Below are positions 17,805-25,647 of a DNA stretch of 64,000 nucleotides, in pieces. Both the position numbers and the translations under genes were made by a program. A model generated the notes under the pieces. The model worked only from the letters and a program-made list of their open reading frames with translations, had not been told where the DNA came from and made no database searches. The DNA is from Streptomyces tendae. Lineage in GTDB: Bacteria; Actinomycetota; Actinomycetes; Streptomycetales; Streptomycetaceae. Each line of letters opens with the position of its first letter. Positions within the stretch are counted from its first letter, which is position 1. The DNA lies in contig NZ_BMUY01000009.1 in NCBI RefSeq assembly GCF_014650435.1, positions 186,001 to 250,000 of the forward strand. The letters are read 5' to 3'.

Positions 17805-18461
17805 ATCAGCGCCGAGCCCCGCATCAACGACCGGATTCGCGTTCCCGAGGTGCGACTTGTCGGTCCCAGCGGCGAGCAGGTCGGGATTGTCCCGCTTGCC
17901 AAGGCCCTGGAGCTTGCGCAGGAGTACGATCTCGACCTCGTCGAGGTCGCGGCGAACGCCCGTCCGCCCGTGTGCAAGCTCATGGACTACGGGAAGTTCA
18001 AGTACGAGTCGGCCATGAAGGCCCGTGAGGCGCGCAAGAACCAGGCGCACACGGTCATCAAGGAGATGAAGCTCCGGCCGAAGATCGACCCGCACGACTA
18101 TGACACCAAGAAGGGTCACGTCGTCCGGTTCCTCAAGCAGGGCGACAAGGTCAAGATCACGATCATGTTCCGTGGTCGCGAGCAGTCCCGGCCGGAGCTC
18201 GGTTACCGACTGCTGCAGCGTCTCGCGGAGGACGTCCAGGATCTCGGCTTCGTGGAGTCGAACCCGAAGCAGGACGGCCGAAACATGATCATGGTTCTCG
18301 GTCCGCACAAGAAGAAGACCGAGGCGATGGCCGAGGCCCGTCAGGCGCAGGAAGCGCGCAAGGCGGACGCGAAGGCCAACCCCGGCAAGTCGCAGAACGC
18401 CGCGGAGGCCGACGACGTCGCGGAAGCCGAGGCCCCGGCCGAGGCACCCGCCGAAGCGTGA
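17805..18461 (+). CDS. infC: Translation initiation factor IF-3
   Basis: The 218-residue protein is a complete IF-3, which binds the 30S subunit and checks start codons. It has the N-terminal EPRINDRIRVPEVRLVG, the linker region LMDYGKFKYE, and the C-terminal KVKITIMFRGRE; an acidic Ala/Glu-rich tail of about 40 residues is typical of Streptomyces. The start is an ATC at 17805 preceded by GAGGAGG. No ATG or GTG occurs in frame between it and the leader terminator; only a TTG at 17718 is available. Rare start codons on infC allow IF-3 to repress its own translation in E. coli (AUU). rpmI follows 113 bases downstream. Confidence 0.9.
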   Translation: MSAEPRINDRIRVPEVRLVGPSGEQVGIVPLAKALELAQEYDLDLVEVAANARPPVCKLMDYGKFKYESAMKAREARKNQAHTVIKEMKLRPKIDPHDYDTKKGHVVRFLKQGDKVKITIMFRGREQSRPELGYRLLQRLAEDVQDLGFVESNPKQDGRNMIMVLGPHKKKTEAMAEARQAQEARKADAKANPGKSQNAAEADDVAEAEAPAEAPAEA

Positions 18462-18574
18462 CCCCGGGGGACCGCCAGTCCCCAGGACACAACCGATACA
18501 AGAGCGACGCTCCACACCGTGCCCGGTTTCACGACCGGGCACCGGAGCGCCACCGACGAGGAGAGAACGGCACT

Positions 18575-18769
18575 ATGCCGAAGAACAAGACGCACAGTGG
18601 TGCCAAGAAGCGGTTCCGGGTGACCGGTTCGGGCAAGATTCTGCGCCAGCGTGCCAACCGTCGCCACTACCTCGAGCACAAGTCCTCGACGCTGACCCGC
18701 CGCCTGGCCGGCACCGTCGAGCTGGCGCCGGGCGACGCCGCCAAGGCCAAGAAGCTTCTCGGAAAGTAG
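18575..18769 (+). CDS. rpmI: 50S ribosomal protein L35
   Basis: The 64-residue protein starts MPKNKTHSGAKKRFRVTGSG and contains LRQRANRRHYLEHKSS, both characteristic of bacterial L35. It is a small, very basic component of the large ribosomal subunit. A GAGGAG ribosome-binding site lies upstream of the ATG. It sits between infC and rplT, the order conserved in most bacteria, and should be on the same transcript. Confidence 0.95.
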   Translation: MPKNKTHSGAKKRFRVTGSGKILRQRANRRHYLEHKSSTLTRRLAGTVELAPGDAAKAKKLLGK

Positions 18770-18857
18770 CGCGCACCCTGCCGTGCAGGGCGCAGCTGAT
18801 AACCGGGACCAAGCCGTTCTCGGGTCACCGAGTGACCCAGCTACAAGGAGTTAACAA

Positions 18858-19241
18858 GTGGCACGCGTCAAGCGGGCAGTCAACGCCCACAAGAAGCGCC
18901 GGGCGATCCTCGAGCAGGCCTCCGGCTACCGCGGTCAGCGTTCGCGCCTGTACCGCAAGGCCAAGGAGCAGGTCACCCACTCGCTGGTCTACAACTACAA
19001 CGACCGCAAGAAGCGCAAGGGTGACTTCCGCCAGCTGTGGATCCAGCGCATCAACGCCGCTGCCCGCGCCAACGGCATCACGTACAACCGCTTCATCCAG
19101 GGCCTGAAGGCCGCCAACGTCGAGGTCGACCGCAAGATTCTCGCCGAGCTGGCCGTCAACGACCCGAACGCGTTCGCCGCGCTCGTCGAGGTCGCGCAGA
19201 AGGCGCTGCCGAGCGATGTGAACGCGCCGAAGGCGGCGTGA
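18858..19241 (+). CDS. rplT: 50S ribosomal protein L20
   Basis: The 127-residue protein starts MARVKRAVNAHKKRRAIL and has RKGDFRQLWIQRINAAAR and YNRFIQGLKAA, standard L20 signatures. L20 binds 23S rRNA early in 50S assembly. In several bacteria it also represses its operon through the leader RNA. The GTG at 18858 has AAGGAG 10 bases upstream. A strong hairpin follows 25 bases after the stop and ends the infC operon. Confidence 0.95.
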   Translation: MARVKRAVNAHKKRRAILEQASGYRGQRSRLYRKAKEQVTHSLVYNYNDRKKRKGDFRQLWIQRINAAARANGITYNRFIQGLKAANVEVDRKILAELAVNDPNAFAALVEVAQKALPSDVNAPKAA

Positions 19242-19266
19242 CGCTGCGCTGGCTTGAGCCGTAGTT

Positions 19267-19302
19267 GAAGGGACCCGCAGGCTGGAGCCTGCGGGTCCCT
19301 TC
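19267..19302 (+). terminator. Terminator of infC-rpmI-rplT
   Basis: A long GC-rich stem (about 16 bp, starting GAAGGGACCCGCAGG at 19267) closes a small loop and ends at 19302. There is no T-run. It lies directly after rplT. Confidence 0.8.
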
Positions 19303-19342
19303 GGTTGCCGTCGTTGGGTTCGTTGTCTGCTGCGGGTGCGTT

Positions 19343-19382
19343 GTGGCTGGTCGCGCAGTTCCCCGCGCCCCTTTGGGGCGCG
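19343..19382. repeat. Streptomyces dispersed intergenic repeat, copy 1
   Basis: Thirty-one bases (19343-19373), containing GGTCGCGCAGTTCCCCGCG, are identical to 25336-25366. An internal hairpin pairs CGCGCCCC (19364-19371) with GGGGCGCG (19375-19382). I recall this motif as widely scattered between Streptomyces genes. It may act as a terminator or mRNA end stabiliser. Confidence 0.7.
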
Positions 19383-19421
19383 TTGCAGTCCACGACGATT
19401 CAGATGTGAAGGTGAGCAAGA

Positions 19422-20270
19422 GTGCGTCCTGTCAGCCCCGAGCTGATCTCCCCCCGGTCCCCCCGTGTCGCCGCCGCGCGGCGGCTTGGGAAGCGGAACT
19501 TCCGGGGGAAGGAGCGGCTGTTTCTGGCCGAGGGGCCGCAGGCCGTGCGGGAGGCCGCGGGGTACGGGGAGACGCTGGTCGAGCTGTTCGCGACCGTGGA
19601 GGCCGCGGAGCGGTACGCCGACATCGTCGGGGCCGCGCGTGACGTCGGTGCCCGGGTGCACCTCGCCGCCGACTCGGTGATCGAGGACATCTCCACCACC
19701 GTCACCCCGCAGGGTCTCGTCGGGGTCTGCCGGTTCCTGGACACGCCCTTCGAGGAGATCCTCGCCGCCCGGCCCAAGCTGGTCGCCGTCCTCGCGCACG
19801 TGAGGGACCCCGGCAACGCCGGGACCGTGCTGCGCTGCGCCGACGCCGCCGGGGCCGAGGCGGTGGTGCTCACCGACGCTTCCGTCGACCTGTACAACCC
19901 CAAGGCCGTACGCGCCTCCGTCGGCTCCCTCTTCCACCTTCCGGTCGCCGTCGGCGTCCCCGTCGAGCGGGCCGTCGCCGGGCTGCGGGACGCCGGGGTA
20001 CGGGTGCTGGCCGCCGACGGCGCGGGCGAGGACGACCTCGACACCGAGCTGGACGCGGGCACCATGGGCGGGCCCACCGCCTGGGTGTTCGGCAACGAGG
20101 CATGGGGGCTCCCGGAGGAGACCCGCGCCCTCACCGACGCCGTCCTGCGCGTCCCGATCCACGGGAAGGCGGAGAGTCTGAACCTCGCGACCGCCGCCGC
20201 CGTATGTCTCTACGCGTCGGCGCGTGCACAGCGTGCCGCCGGAGGGTGCCGCTCCGTCACCGAGAGCTAG
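19422..20270 (+). CDS. TrmH/SpoU-family RNA 2'-O-ribose methyltransferase
   Basis: The 282-residue protein has an N-terminal substrate-binding domain (RNFRGKERLFLAEGPQAV) and a C-terminal SPOUT knot domain. The three SPOUT motifs are visible: DPGNAGTVLRCADAAG, WVFGNEAWGLPEE and VPIHGKAESLNLATAA. These enzymes methylate rRNA or tRNA riboses using S-adenosylmethionine. The start is a GTG at 19422 with GAAGGTGAG upstream. It lies between rplT and a histidine kinase gene, close to other translation genes. The exact RNA target is not known. Confidence 0.85.
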   Translation: MRPVSPELISPRSPRVAAARRLGKRNFRGKERLFLAEGPQAVREAAGYGETLVELFATVEAAERYADIVGAARDVGARVHLAADSVIEDISTTVTPQGLVGVCRFLDTPFEEILAARPKLVAVLAHVRDPGNAGTVLRCADAAGAEAVVLTDASVDLYNPKAVRASVGSLFHLPVAVGVPVERAVAGLRDAGVRVLAADGAGEDDLDTELDAGTMGGPTAWVFGNEAWGLPEETRALTDAVLRVPIHGKAESLNLATAAAVCLYASARAQRAAGGCRSVTES

Positions 20271-20320
20271 TAGGGTGACCAGCTCAAGGCCCCTGCGCGG
20301 TTGAGAGGTGGGGTACGGGG

Positions 20321-21460
20321 ATGAGCGTCGGCACGAGCAGCGCACCGGGAGCACGCCGGGTGCCGCGCCCGCCCGCGCCCCGCACGTCCGGCGATCCCGC
20401 CGACCTCGGCCTCGACCCGGACCAGCTGCCCGACGGCCTGGTCGTCGCCGACGAGCACGGCCGGGTGGTCTGCTTCAACGCCGCCGCCGTCCGGATCACC
20501 GCCACCCCCGCCGCCGAGGCCCTCGGGCAGCCCCTGGAGAGCGCCCTGCCGCTGGAGGACCTGGAGGGCCGCCGCTGGTGGCAGCTCACCGACCCCTACG
20601 GCGGCCTCGCCATCCGGGTCCGGCAGCCCGAGCGCAACCTGCTGCTCCCCGGCGGACGGGAGGTCCTGGTCACCGCCCGCTATGTCCGCACCGAACGCCT
20701 CGGCCCCGTCCACCGCGTCGTCGTCACCCTGCGCGACACCGAGGCCCGCCGCCGCACCGAGCGCAGCCACGCCGAGCTGATCGCCACCGTCGCCCACGAG
20801 CTGCGCTCCCCGCTCACCTCCGTCAAGGGCTTCACGGCCACCCTGCTGGCCAAGTGGGAGAGGTTCACCGACGACCAGAAGCGGCTGATGCTGGAGACCG
20901 TCGACGCCGACGCCGACCGCGTCACCCGGCTCATCGCCGAGCTGCTCGACATCTCCCGGATCGACTCCGGCCGCCTGGAGGTGCGCCGCCAGCCCGTCGA
21001 CATCGGCGCCGCCGTCGGCCGGCACATCCAGGCGTACGTCGCCTCCGGTCTGGAGGCCGACCGATTCCTGCTCCGCCTCGCGCAGCCGCTGCCCGACCTG
21101 TGGGCGGACCCCGACAAGGTCGACCAGGTGCTGAGCAACCTGCTGGAAAATGCCGTGCGGCACGGCGAGGGAACCGTCACCATTGACGTCACGCCCACGG
21201 CGTCCCCCCGCGAAGGGGAGGACACCGGCACGTCGGTCACGGTGAGCGACGAGGGGGCGGGCATCCCGGAGGAATCCATGAACCGCGTCTTCACCCGCTT
21301 CTGGCGGGGCAGCAAACGCGGTGGCACCGGCCTCGGGCTGTACATCGTCAAGGGCATCGTCGAGGCCCACGGCGGCACCATCACGGTCGGCCGCGCCCCC
21401 GGCGGCGGCGCCGAGTTCCGATTTACGTTGCCCGTGGCGGCACCGGCCTACCTCACCTGA
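20321..21460 (+). CDS. Soluble PAS-domain sensor histidine kinase
   Basis: The 379-residue protein has a PAS domain (about residues 35-145, LPDGLVVADEHGRVVCFNAAA), a dimerisation/phosphorylation helix with His159 (ATVAHELRSPLTSVKGF), and a complete HATPase domain (N box LSNLLENAVRHG, DEGAGIPEE, GGTGLGLYIVKGI). No membrane segments are present, so it should sense a cytoplasmic signal. No response-regulator gene is adjacent, making it an orphan kinase. It has an ATG start with a GAGGTGG-type purine-rich stretch upstream. The pheST operon begins 181 bases downstream. Confidence 0.85.
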   Translation: MSVGTSSAPGARRVPRPPAPRTSGDPADLGLDPDQLPDGLVVADEHGRVVCFNAAAVRITATPAAEALGQPLESALPLEDLEGRRWWQLTDPYGGLAIRVRQPERNLLLPGGREVLVTARYVRTERLGPVHRVVVTLRDTEARRRTERSHAELIATVAHELRSPLTSVKGFTATLLAKWERFTDDQKRLMLETVDADADRVTRLIAELLDISRIDSGRLEVRRQPVDIGAAVGRHIQAYVASGLEADRFLLRLAQPLPDLWADPDKVDQVLSNLLENAVRHGEGTVTIDVTPTASPREGEDTGTSVTVSDEGAGIPEESMNRVFTRFWRGSKRGGTGLGLYIVKGIVEAHGGTITVGRAPGGGAEFRFTLPVAAPAYLT

Positions 21461-21518
21461 GAGACGACCGAGGCGACCGACGACCCCCACGGGCGCAATC
21501 AGCGATCCACAGCCCCGT

Positions 21519-21524
21519 TAGACT
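21519..21524 (+). promoter_or_regulatory. Candidate -10 element of pheST
   Basis: TAGACT at 21519-21524 fits a vegetative-sigma -10 element; the -35 region is poor. The predicted leader of about 110 bases contains two 11-bp direct repeats (21553-21563 and 21564-21574), the second of which can form an AGACG-AAG-CGTCT hairpin. Confidence 0.45.
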
Positions 21525-21641
21525 CGGTCTTTGGCACCTTTGCGTCCAGATCCGCAGACGAAGCGCAGACGAAGCGTCTCCGCCGCGTCCGAGGACCGTA
21601 GACGGGGCGTCCCAGCCAGCCAATCGGAAGCACGGGAAGAG

Positions 21642-22763
21642 ATGTCGGCACCGAATAAGTCGTACGACCCAGTCGAGGTCGAGGCGTTGAAACCGGAAGA
21701 GATCGAGCGCATGCGGGACGAGGCGCTCGCCGCCTTCGCCGCCGCGGACTCCCTCGACGCGCTCCAGGAGGCCAAGGTCGCCCACACCGGCGGCACCTCC
21801 CCGCTGTCGCTGGCCAACCGCGAGATCGGCGCCCTGCCCCCGCAGGCCAAGGCCGAGGCCGGCAAGCGCGTCGGCATGGCCCGCGGCGCGGTGAACAAGG
21901 CGCTGGCCGCCCGCCAGGAGGAGCTGGAGGCCGAGCGCGACGCGCGCGTCCTGGTCGAGGAGGCCGTGGACGTCACGCTGCCCCACGACCGCGTACCGGC
22001 CGGCGCCCGCCACCCGCTCACCACGCTCTCCGAGCGCATCGAGGACATCTTCGTCGCCATGGGCTACGAGGTCGCCGAGGGCCCCGAGGCCGAGGCCGAG
22101 TGGTTCAACTTCGACGCCCTCAACATCGGCCCGGACCACCCGGCCCGCGGTGAGGCCGACACCTTCTTCGTGCAGGGCCCGGAGGGCGGCGCCGAGTCCG
22201 GCGTCGTGCTGCGCACCCACACCTCGCCCGTGCAGATCCGCTCGGCGCTCTCCCGCGAGCTGCCGGTCTACGTGATCTGCCCCGGCCGGGTGTACCGCAC
22301 CGACGAGCTGGACGCCACGCACACCCCCGTCTTCCACCAGGTCGAGCTGCTCGCCGTCGACGAGGGCCTGACCATGGCGGACCTCAAGGGCACCCTGGAC
22401 CACATGGTCCAGTCGCTGTTCGGCGCGGAGATGAAGACCCGGCTGCGGCCGAACTTCTTCCCCTTCACCGAGCCGTCCGCCGAGATGGACATGCTCTGCT
22501 ACGTCTGCAAGGGCGCCTCCGTCGGCAACCCCGACCGGCCCTGCCGCACCTGCTCCAGCGAGGGCTGGATCGAGCTGGGCGGCTGCGGCATGGTCAACCC
22601 GCGGGTGCTCACCGCCTGCGGTATCGACCCGGAGAAGTACAGCGGCTTCGCCTTCGGGTTCGGCATCGAGCGGATGCTGATGTTCCGCCACAACGTCGAG
22701 GACATGCGAGACATGGTCGAGGGTGACGTCCGGTTCACCCGGCCGTTCGGGATGGAGATCTGA
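21642..22763 (+). CDS. pheS: Phenylalanyl-tRNA synthetase alpha subunit
   Basis: The 373-residue protein is the class II catalytic subunit that charges tRNA-Phe. Visible segments include the coiled-coil N terminus, HPLTTLSERIEDIFVAMGY, RTHTSPVQIR (motif 2 area), GRVYRTDELDATHTPVFHQVE and the motif 3 region FAFGFGIERMLM. The ATG at 21642 follows a GGGAAGAG stretch. The frame is also open upstream to 21531, but conserved PheS sequence begins at the chosen start. The stop codon overlaps the pheT start by one base (TGATG). Confidence 0.95.
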   Translation: MSAPNKSYDPVEVEALKPEEIERMRDEALAAFAAADSLDALQEAKVAHTGGTSPLSLANREIGALPPQAKAEAGKRVGMARGAVNKALAARQEELEAERDARVLVEEAVDVTLPHDRVPAGARHPLTTLSERIEDIFVAMGYEVAEGPEAEAEWFNFDALNIGPDHPARGEADTFFVQGPEGGAESGVVLRTHTSPVQIRSALSRELPVYVICPGRVYRTDELDATHTPVFHQVELLAVDEGLTMADLKGTLDHMVQSLFGAEMKTRLRPNFFPFTEPSAEMDMLCYVCKGASVGNPDRPCRTCSSEGWIELGGCGMVNPRVLTACGIDPEKYSGFAFGFGIERMLMFRHNVEDMRDMVEGDVRFTRPFGMEI

Positions 22764-25276
22764 TGCGGGTCCCGCTTTCCTGGCTGCGGGAGTACGTCGA
22801 CCTGCCGGCCACCGAGACCGGCCGCGACGTGCAGGCCAAGCTGATTTCGGCCGGCCTCGAGGTCGAGACCGTCGAGCACCTGGGCGCCGACCTCAAGGGC
22901 CCCCTCGTCGTCGGCCAGGTGCTGACCATCGAGGAGCTGGAGGGCTTCAAGAAGCCGATCCGCTTCTGCACGGTGAACGTCGGCCAGGCCAACGGCACCG
23001 GTGAGCCGCAGGAGATCGTCTGCGGCGCCCGGAACTTCGCGGTCGGCGACAAGGTCGTCGTGGTCCTGCCCGGCGCCACCCTGCCCGGCGGATTCTCGAT
23101 CTCCGCCCGCAAGACCTACGGCAAGACGTCCCACGGCATGATCTGCTCCAGCGACGAGCTGGGCATGGGCGACGACGGCACCCACGGCATCATCGTGCTG
23201 CCGCCGGAGACCGAGGTCGGCAAGGACGCCATCGAGCTGCTGGAGCTGGTCGACGAGGTGCTGGACATCGCCGTCACCGCCAACCGCGGCGACTGCCTGT
23301 CCATCCGCGGCGTCGCCCGTGAGGCCGCCATCGCCTACGGCCTGCCGCTGCGCGACCCGGCCCTGCTCGACGTGCCCGGCCCGAACGCCTACGGCTACCC
23401 GGTGAAGATCGCCGACCCGACCGGCTGCGACCGCTTCACCGCGCGCACCGTGACCGGCCTCGACGCCGAGGCCCGCTCCCCGATCTGGCTCCAGCGTCGG
23501 CTCCAGAAGGTCGGCATGCGCCCGATCTCGCTGGCCGTCGACGTCACGAACTACGTGATGATGGAGCTGGGCCAGCCCCTGCACGCCTACGACCGCGGAC
23601 TGGTCCAGGGCACCATCGGCGTTCGCCGGGCCCAGGAGGGCGAGAAGATCGTCACCCTCGACGGTGTCGAGCGGAAGCTGCACGCCGAGGACCTGGTCAT
23701 CACCGACGACCGCGGCCCGATCGGCCTCGCCGGTGTCATGGGCGGCGCCAACACGGAGATCGCGGACCACGGCGACACCGAGAACGCGACGAGTGACGTG
23801 GTCATCGAGGCCGCCCACTTCGACCAGGTGTCCATCGCGCGCACCGCCCGCCGGCACAAGCTGTCCTCCGAGGCGTCCCGCCGTTTCGAGCGCGGCGTCG
23901 ACCCGCAGGCCGCCGCCGCTGCCGCGCAGCGCACCGTCGACCTTCTCGTGCTGCTCGCGGGCGGCACCGCCGAGGCCGGGGTCACGGAGATCAGCGCCCC
24001 GTCCGCACCGCACACCATCAGCGTCCCGGCCGACCACCCGGACAAGGTCGCGGGCGTGGCCTACGGCCGCGAGACCGTCGTGCGCCGCCTCCAGGAGGTG
24101 GGCTGCGACGTCTACGGCCAGGACGAGCTGATCGTCACCGTGCCGTCCTGGCGGCCCGACCTCGATGACATCAACGACCTGGCCGAAGAGGTCATCCGCC
24201 TGGAGGGCTACGAGAACCTGCCCTCCACGCTGCCCCGGCCCCCGGCGGGCCGCGGCCTCACCTCCCGGCAGCGGCTGCACCGCCGCGTCGGGCGGGCCCT
24301 GGCCGGTGCCGGTTACGTCGAGGCGCTGAACTACCCGTTCGTGGGCGAGCAGGTCTTCGACCAGCTCGGCCTCGACGCCGACGACCCGGCCCGCCGCGTC
24401 GTCAAGCTGGTCAACCCGCTCAGCGACGAGGAGCCAGCGCTGCGGACCTCGCTGCTGCCCGGCCTGCTCGCGGCGCTGCGGCGCAACGACGGCCGGGGCG
24501 CGCACGACCTGGCGCTCTTCGAGACGGGCCTGGTCTTCCACCCGCGCGACGAGCGGCGCGTCGCCGCGAACCTGCCCGTCGACCGGCGCCCCAGCGAGGA
24601 CGACCTCGCCGCGCTGGACGCCGCGCTGCCCGACCAGCCCCGGCACGTCGCCGTGGTCCTGGCCGGCGCCCGTGAGCAGGCCGGCTGGTGGGGCAAGGGC
24701 CGTCCGGCCGACTGGGCCGACGCGGTCGAGTCCGCCCGGACCGTCGCCCGCGAGGCCGGCGCCGAGCTGGGCGTCCGCAAGGGCCAGTACGGACCGTGGC
24801 ACCCGGGCCGCTGCGCCGAGCTGTTCGTCACCGTGGACGGCGAGGACCGCCTCGTCGGACACGCGGGTGAGCTGCACCCGCGTGTCCTGAAGACGCTCGG
24901 CCTGCCCGCGCGCACCAGTGCGATGGAGCTGGACCTCGACGCGGTGGAGCGGGTCGGCGACGACACCCCGCAGGCGCCGGGCATCTCCACGTTCCCGGTC
25001 GCGACGCAGGACGTCGCCCTGGTCGTCGAGGAGTTCGTGCCGGCGTCGGAGGTCGAGGCGGCGCTGCGCGAGGGCGCGGGCGAACTGCTGGAGTCCATCC
25101 GGCTGTTCGACGTGTACGACAACGCGGAGCAGCTCGGTGAGGGGCGCAAGTCGCTGGCGTACGCGTTGCGCTTCCGCGCGGGGGACCGGACGCTGACGGT
25201 CGACGAGGCGTCGGCTGCCCGCGATGCCGCGGTTGCCCTCGCGGGCGAGCGGGTCGGAGCGGTGCTGCGCAGTTAG
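22763..25276 (+). CDS. pheT: Phenylalanyl-tRNA synthetase beta subunit
   Basis: The 837-residue protein is the usual length for PheT. It has MRVPLSWLREYVDLP at the start, a tRNA-binding OB domain (about 40-150), B3/B4 editing domain (RRLQKVGMRPISLAVDVTNY, EASRRFERGVD), B5 domain, and a C-terminal ferredoxin-like anticodon-binding domain. The subunit binds and edits tRNA-Phe in the alpha2-beta2 enzyme. Translation is coupled to pheS by a one-base overlap. An inverted repeat with a REP-like arm lies just after the stop and probably terminates the operon. Confidence 0.95.
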   Translation: MRVPLSWLREYVDLPATETGRDVQAKLISAGLEVETVEHLGADLKGPLVVGQVLTIEELEGFKKPIRFCTVNVGQANGTGEPQEIVCGARNFAVGDKVVVVLPGATLPGGFSISARKTYGKTSHGMICSSDELGMGDDGTHGIIVLPPETEVGKDAIELLELVDEVLDIAVTANRGDCLSIRGVAREAAIAYGLPLRDPALLDVPGPNAYGYPVKIADPTGCDRFTARTVTGLDAEARSPIWLQRRLQKVGMRPISLAVDVTNYVMMELGQPLHAYDRGLVQGTIGVRRAQEGEKIVTLDGVERKLHAEDLVITDDRGPIGLAGVMGGANTEIADHGDTENATSDVVIEAAHFDQVSIARTARRHKLSSEASRRFERGVDPQAAAAAAQRTVDLLVLLAGGTAEAGVTEISAPSAPHTISVPADHPDKVAGVAYGRETVVRRLQEVGCDVYGQDELIVTVPSWRPDLDDINDLAEEVIRLEGYENLPSTLPRPPAGRGLTSRQRLHRRVGRALAGAGYVEALNYPFVGEQVFDQLGLDADDPARRVVKLVNPLSDEEPALRTSLLPGLLAALRRNDGRGAHDLALFETGLVFHPRDERRVAANLPVDRRPSEDDLAALDAALPDQPRHVAVVLAGAREQAGWWGKGRPADWADAVESARTVAREAGAELGVRKGQYGPWHPGRCAELFVTVDGEDRLVGHAGELHPRVLKTLGLPARTSAMELDLDAVERVGDDTPQAPGISTFPVATQDVALVVEEFVPASEVEAALREGAGELLESIRLFDVYDNAEQLGEGRKSLAYALRFRAGDRTLTVDEASAARDAAVALAGERVGAVLRS

Positions 25277-25288
25277 CGGTTCGGTTCT

Positions 25289-25369
25289 CCCAAGGGGCGT
25301 GGGGTTGCTGCCGGTCGGCGGCCTGCGGGTAGTCAGTGGCTGGTCGCGCAGTTCCCCGCGCCCCTTGGG
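25289..25369. terminator. Long inverted repeat with dispersed-repeat arm after pheT
   Basis: The arm at 25289-25304 (CCCAAGGGGCGTGGGG) pairs with 25354-25369 with a single G/T-type offset, forming a long stem around a 49-base loop. The right side contains the second copy of the dispersed repeat (25336-25366, identical to 19343-19373). It lies 13 bases after the pheT stop and is the likely terminator. Confidence 0.65.
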
Positions 25370-25586
25370 CATCACCTGAACGGCGTTTGACCGCCTCTCC
25401 GGCCGGCGGAGCCGTCCGCCCCGCCACGGAGTGTCGGGCAGGCAGCTGGGCGGACGGCGTGGATACGGGCCGCCGCACTGTACGAGGGGGAGCCGGCGGC
25501 CCGGCCGGCCTCTTTCGAGGCCCTTCAGTCAACCGGGTCGGAACTCTCCGCGACAGCGCGCACACGCTGCGGATGCGCGTACTCCG

Positions 25587-25603
25587 TTCACACCCCGTGT
25601 GAA
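25587..25603. promoter_or_regulatory. Palindromic operator upstream of the TPR regulator
   Basis: TTCACAC (25587-25593) and GTGTGAA (25597-25603) form a perfect 7-bp inverted repeat with a CCC spacer. A -10-like TACGCT follows at 25615-25620. The site is well placed to control the regulator gene at 25648, possibly by autoregulation. The rest of the 25277-25647 gap holds only the repeat after pheT. Confidence 0.5.
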
Positions 25604-25647
25604 GACCGACGCACTACGCTGTCGGCACCGATCCACCGGGGGGCACC

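Noticed and set aside
21461..21641. T-box or Phe leader peptide upstream of pheST
   Set aside because: No AGGGTGGNACCGCG-type T-box sequence and no short ORF with a run of Phe codons is present.
22499..25375. 958-residue open frame opposite pheST
   Set aside because: It is the complement of pheS and pheT, with no recognisable domain and low-complexity composition.
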